A stretch of 33,528 nt of DNA from an uncultured Eubacteriaceae bacterium. GTDB taxonomy: Bacteria > Bacillota > Clostridia > Eubacteriales > Eubacteriaceae. The notes under the pieces are model-generated. The model worked only from the letters and a program-made list of their open reading frames with translations. It was not told the origin of the DNA and ran no database searches. The stretch is taken from assembly GCA_947630385.1 (NCBI GenBank), contig CANRHG010000002.1, positions 1-33,528 on the forward strand. The letters run 5' to 3'. Positions 31,624 to 33,528 of the stretch are shown piece by piece. The position numbers and the translations under genes are program-made. Numbering within the stretch: position 1 is the first letter of the stretch; each line of letters starts with the position of its first letter.

Positions 31624-32998
31624 AAAAAGCGACGTCATCATCGTAGGGGCCGGGCCTTCGGGGATTTTTGCCGCGCTGGAACTTTCTAAGATCCACCCGG
31701 AAAAAACGGTCCGGATCTTTGAAAAAGGCCGACGCGTGGAGCAGCGGGTCTGTCCAAAGCGCACCGGCGGGAAATGCCTGGGTTGCGTCCCGTGCAACAT
31801 CACGACGGGTTTTGCCGGAGCCGGGGCTTTTTCGGACGGTAAACTTTCGCTCTCGCCGGAAGTCGGCGGAGAGATGGCCGATCACATCGGATGGGAAGAA
31901 ACGAAAGACCTGATTTCTTACACCGATAAAATCTACCTCGACTACGGCGCCGACCCGCACATCTACGGGACCGGGGACAGAGAGAAGATTTCCGACATCC
32001 GAAAAAAAGCCATTCAGTCCAACCTAAAACTCGTCGAGTGCCCGGTGCGCCATATGGGTACGGAAGTCGGAAGCGAGATCTACAAAAAGATCCAGGACGA
32101 TTTAACGGCCATGCCAAACATCGAGGTTTGCTTTAAGACGCCGGTTCAGGATCTGATCATCGAGGACGGAAAAGCCGTCGGGGTCGTCGCCGACGGGCCG
32201 TACTACGCCGACAAGATCCTCGTGTGTATCGGAAGAGAGGGCAGCGGCTGGTTTGAAAACCTGTGTGAAAAATACGGGATCGAAACGAAAGTCGGAAAAG
32301 TCGATATCGGGGTTCGCGTTGAGACCCGTAACGAAGTCATGCGCGAGATCAACGATAGCTTATACGAGGGAAAACTGATCTTTTATACGCCGACCTTCGA
32401 CGATAAAGTACGGACCTTTTGCTCAAACCCCGGAGGAGAGGTGACGGCCGAGTACTACGACGACAACCTCGCGGTCGTAAACGGCCATTCGTACAAAAAA
32501 AGCAAGACCGACAACACGAATTTTGCCCTTTTGGTCTCCAAAGGCTTTACCGAGCCCTTTAACTCACCGATCGAATACGGAAAGAAAATCGCTTCCCTGG
32601 CCAACATGATCACGGGAAACAAGATCCTCGTACAGCGCTACGGCGATTTCGTGCGCGGAAGGCGGACCACGCCCGAACGGCTCAGCCGCAACAACCTGAT
32701 TCCGACCTTAAAAGACGCGGTACCGGGCGATCTAGGACTGGTGCTGCCGCACCGGATCATGGTCGACCTCATCGAGATGCTCAACGCCCTAAACAAAGTG
32801 ACGCCGGGGCTGATCTCCGACGAGACGCTCCTATACGGAATCGAAGTAAAGTTTTACTCCAACAAAGTCGTCGTCGACGAAAATTTCAAGACGAGCCTAG
32901 ACGGGCTGTACGCTCTGGGCGACGGCGCGGGCATCACCCGGGGGCTCATGCAGGCCTCGCTTTGTGGGATCTACGTAGCGAGAAAGCTGTATGACTAG
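31616..32998 (+). CDS. FAD-dependent dehydrogenase (COG2509-type)
   Basis: Flavoprotein oxidoreductase of 460 residues whose substrate is unknown. It starts KSDVIIVGAGPSGIFAALEL, a dinucleotide-binding fold, and has the Cys-rich stretch CPKRTGGKCLGCVPCN near residues 44-60 and the C-terminal FAD motif GLYALGDGAGITRGLMQAS. I chose the ATG at 31616: GGAGGA lies 5 nt upstream and the start overlaps the dnaB stop (ATGGATAA). A single open frame through dnaB into this gene exists only because of the dnaB frameshift; it is not a real fusion protein. It overlaps rsmI by 8 nt. Confidence 0.88.
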   Translation: MDKKSDVIIVGAGPSGIFAALELSKIHPEKTVRIFEKGRRVEQRVCPKRTGGKCLGCVPCNITTGFAGAGAFSDGKLSLSPEVGGEMADHIGWEETKDLISYTDKIYLDYGADPHIYGTGDREKISDIRKKAIQSNLKLVECPVRHMGTEVGSEIYKKIQDDLTAMPNIEVCFKTPVQDLIIEDGKAVGVVADGPYYADKILVCIGREGSGWFENLCEKYGIETKVGKVDIGVRVETRNEVMREINDSLYEGKLIFYTPTFDDKVRTFCSNPGGEVTAEYYDDNLAVVNGHSYKKSKTDNTNFALLVSKGFTEPFNSPIEYGKKIASLANMITGNKILVQRYGDFVRGRRTTPERLSRNNLIPTLKDAVPGDLGLVLPHRIMVDLIEMLNALNKVTPGLISDETLLYGIEVKFYSNKVVVDENFKTSLDGLYALGDGAGITRGLMQASLCGIYVARKLYD

Positions 32999-33528
32999 CG
33001 GGACTTTATATATTGTGGCAACGCCGGTCGGAAATCTGGAGGACATCACGATTCGGGCCTTAAACGTCTTAAAGGAAGTCGATCTGATCGCCTGTGAGGA
33101 TACCCGCCAGACCGTAAAACTACTAAACCATTACGACATCAAAAAAAAGCTCATCAGTTACCACAAGTTCAACGAGGCCAAAGCCGGCGAAGCACTAATT
33201 TTAGACTTAAAAGAGGGAAAAAATATCGCGCTCGTAAGCGACGCGGGCTATCCGCTGATCTCGGACCCGGGTTCGTTCTTAATTACGCGACTGATCGAAG
33301 AAGGTATTCCCCACACCGTGATCCCCGGAGCCGGAGCGCTGCTACCGGCCCTGATCCAGTCGGGGTTTGACCTGAGCCGCTTTTGCTTTTTTGGCTTTCC
33401 CCCGAAAAAGAAGGGTAAAGCGCTTTACTACGACGAGCTCTGCAGCCAACCCTTTACCTGTTGTTTTTACGACTCGCCCCATCACCTGATGCGCTCGCTC
33501 GAAGAGATCGAAAAAAGGGATCCCGAGC
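32991..33528 (+). CDS. rsmI: 16S rRNA 2'-O-ribose C1402 methyltransferase RsmI (partial)
   Basis: SAM-dependent methylase acting on C1402 of 16S rRNA. The first 179 codons are present and the window ends inside the gene. It has GTLYIVATPVGNLEDITIRA, EDTRQTVKLLNHYDIKKKLISYH (given by its key parts EDTRQTVKLLNHY and KLISYH), the SDAGYPLISDPG motif and VIPGAGALLPALIQSGF. Tyr replaces the usual Thr in SDAGTP. The ATG overlaps the stop of the dehydrogenase gene by 8 nt. Confidence 0.94.
   Translation, partial: MTSGTLYIVATPVGNLEDITIRALNVLKEVDLIACEDTRQTVKLLNHYDIKKKLISYHKFNEAKAGEALILDLKEGKNIALVSDAGYPLISDPGSFLITRLIEEGIPHTVIPGAGALLPALIQSGFDLSRFCFFGFPPKKKGKALYYDELCSQPFTCCFYDSPHHLMRSLEEIEKRDPE

Noticed and set aside
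30353..32998. An 881-residue DnaB-dehydrogenase fusion protein
   Set aside because: The link region is out-of-frame DnaB sequence. The true DnaB end is readable in another frame and the dehydrogenase has its own ribosome-binding site and ATG.

Overview
This window is the replication-origin region of a Bacillota (Firmicutes) chromosome. The order gyrB-recF-yaaA-dnaN-dnaA | oriC | rpmH-rnpA-yidD-yidC-jag-mnmE-mnmG ... rsmG-noc-parA-parB ... rpsF-ssb-rpsR ... gdpP-rplI-dnaB is the classical Firmicutes origin layout. A Noc-type second ParB points to Bacilli or Erysipelotrichia rather than Clostridia. The roughly 50% GC, the DUF951 gene and the small genome style suggest an Erysipelotrichia-like organism; that placement is an inference, not proven. 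TGA is used as a stop, so the code is standard. No tRNA, rRNA, CRISPR array or insertion sequence was seen.

Layout. Bases 1-5713 are transcribed leftwards: dnaA, dnaN (with its own terminator), then a separate yaaA-recF-gyrB unit with an extended -10 promoter and a hairpin-bearing leader. The origin is bipartite: one DnaA-box cluster lies upstream of dnaA (about 5720-5930) and a smaller cluster plus an AT-rich stretch lies between dnaA and dnaN (4242-4387). Bases 6060-13170 are transcribed rightwards: ribosomal protein L34, RNase P protein, the membrane insertase group (yidD, yidC, jag), tRNA U34 modification (mnmE, mnmG) and an AI-2E-family permease. Bases 13269-17779 hold an accessory cassette: an ABC-2 exporter of the lantibiotic/bacitracin self-protection type, divergent from a response regulator and histidine kinase. 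It interrupts the usual mnmG-rsmG neighbourhood and is bracketed by parS sites.

Bases 17863-22537 hold rsmG, noc, parA, parB, two membrane proteins (one CvpA-like) and DUF951, packed with overlaps. Four parS palindromes (11908, 13206, 17790, 17825) surround this block, so the segregation proteins lie next to their own centromere. Then follow rpsF-ssb-rpsR, an unrecognised two-gene unit (a Cys-cluster thioredoxin-like protein plus a 545-residue acidic-tailed protein) with its own structured leader, the leftward pair acyP-hslO, and a rightward run DUF2232-gdpP-rplI-dnaB-FAD dehydrogenase-rsmI (cut by the window end).

Most notable points: dnaB lacks about 70 nt inside its core ATPase domain, giving a frameshift that joins it artificially to the next gene; a parS site is built into the mnmG terminator and another overlaps the rsmG promoter; Noc lacks the N-terminal membrane helix known from Bacillus; the recF/gyrB junction carries a 24-bp tandem duplication; and the 23.7-25.7 kb two-gene unit is the best candidate for an undescribed system.
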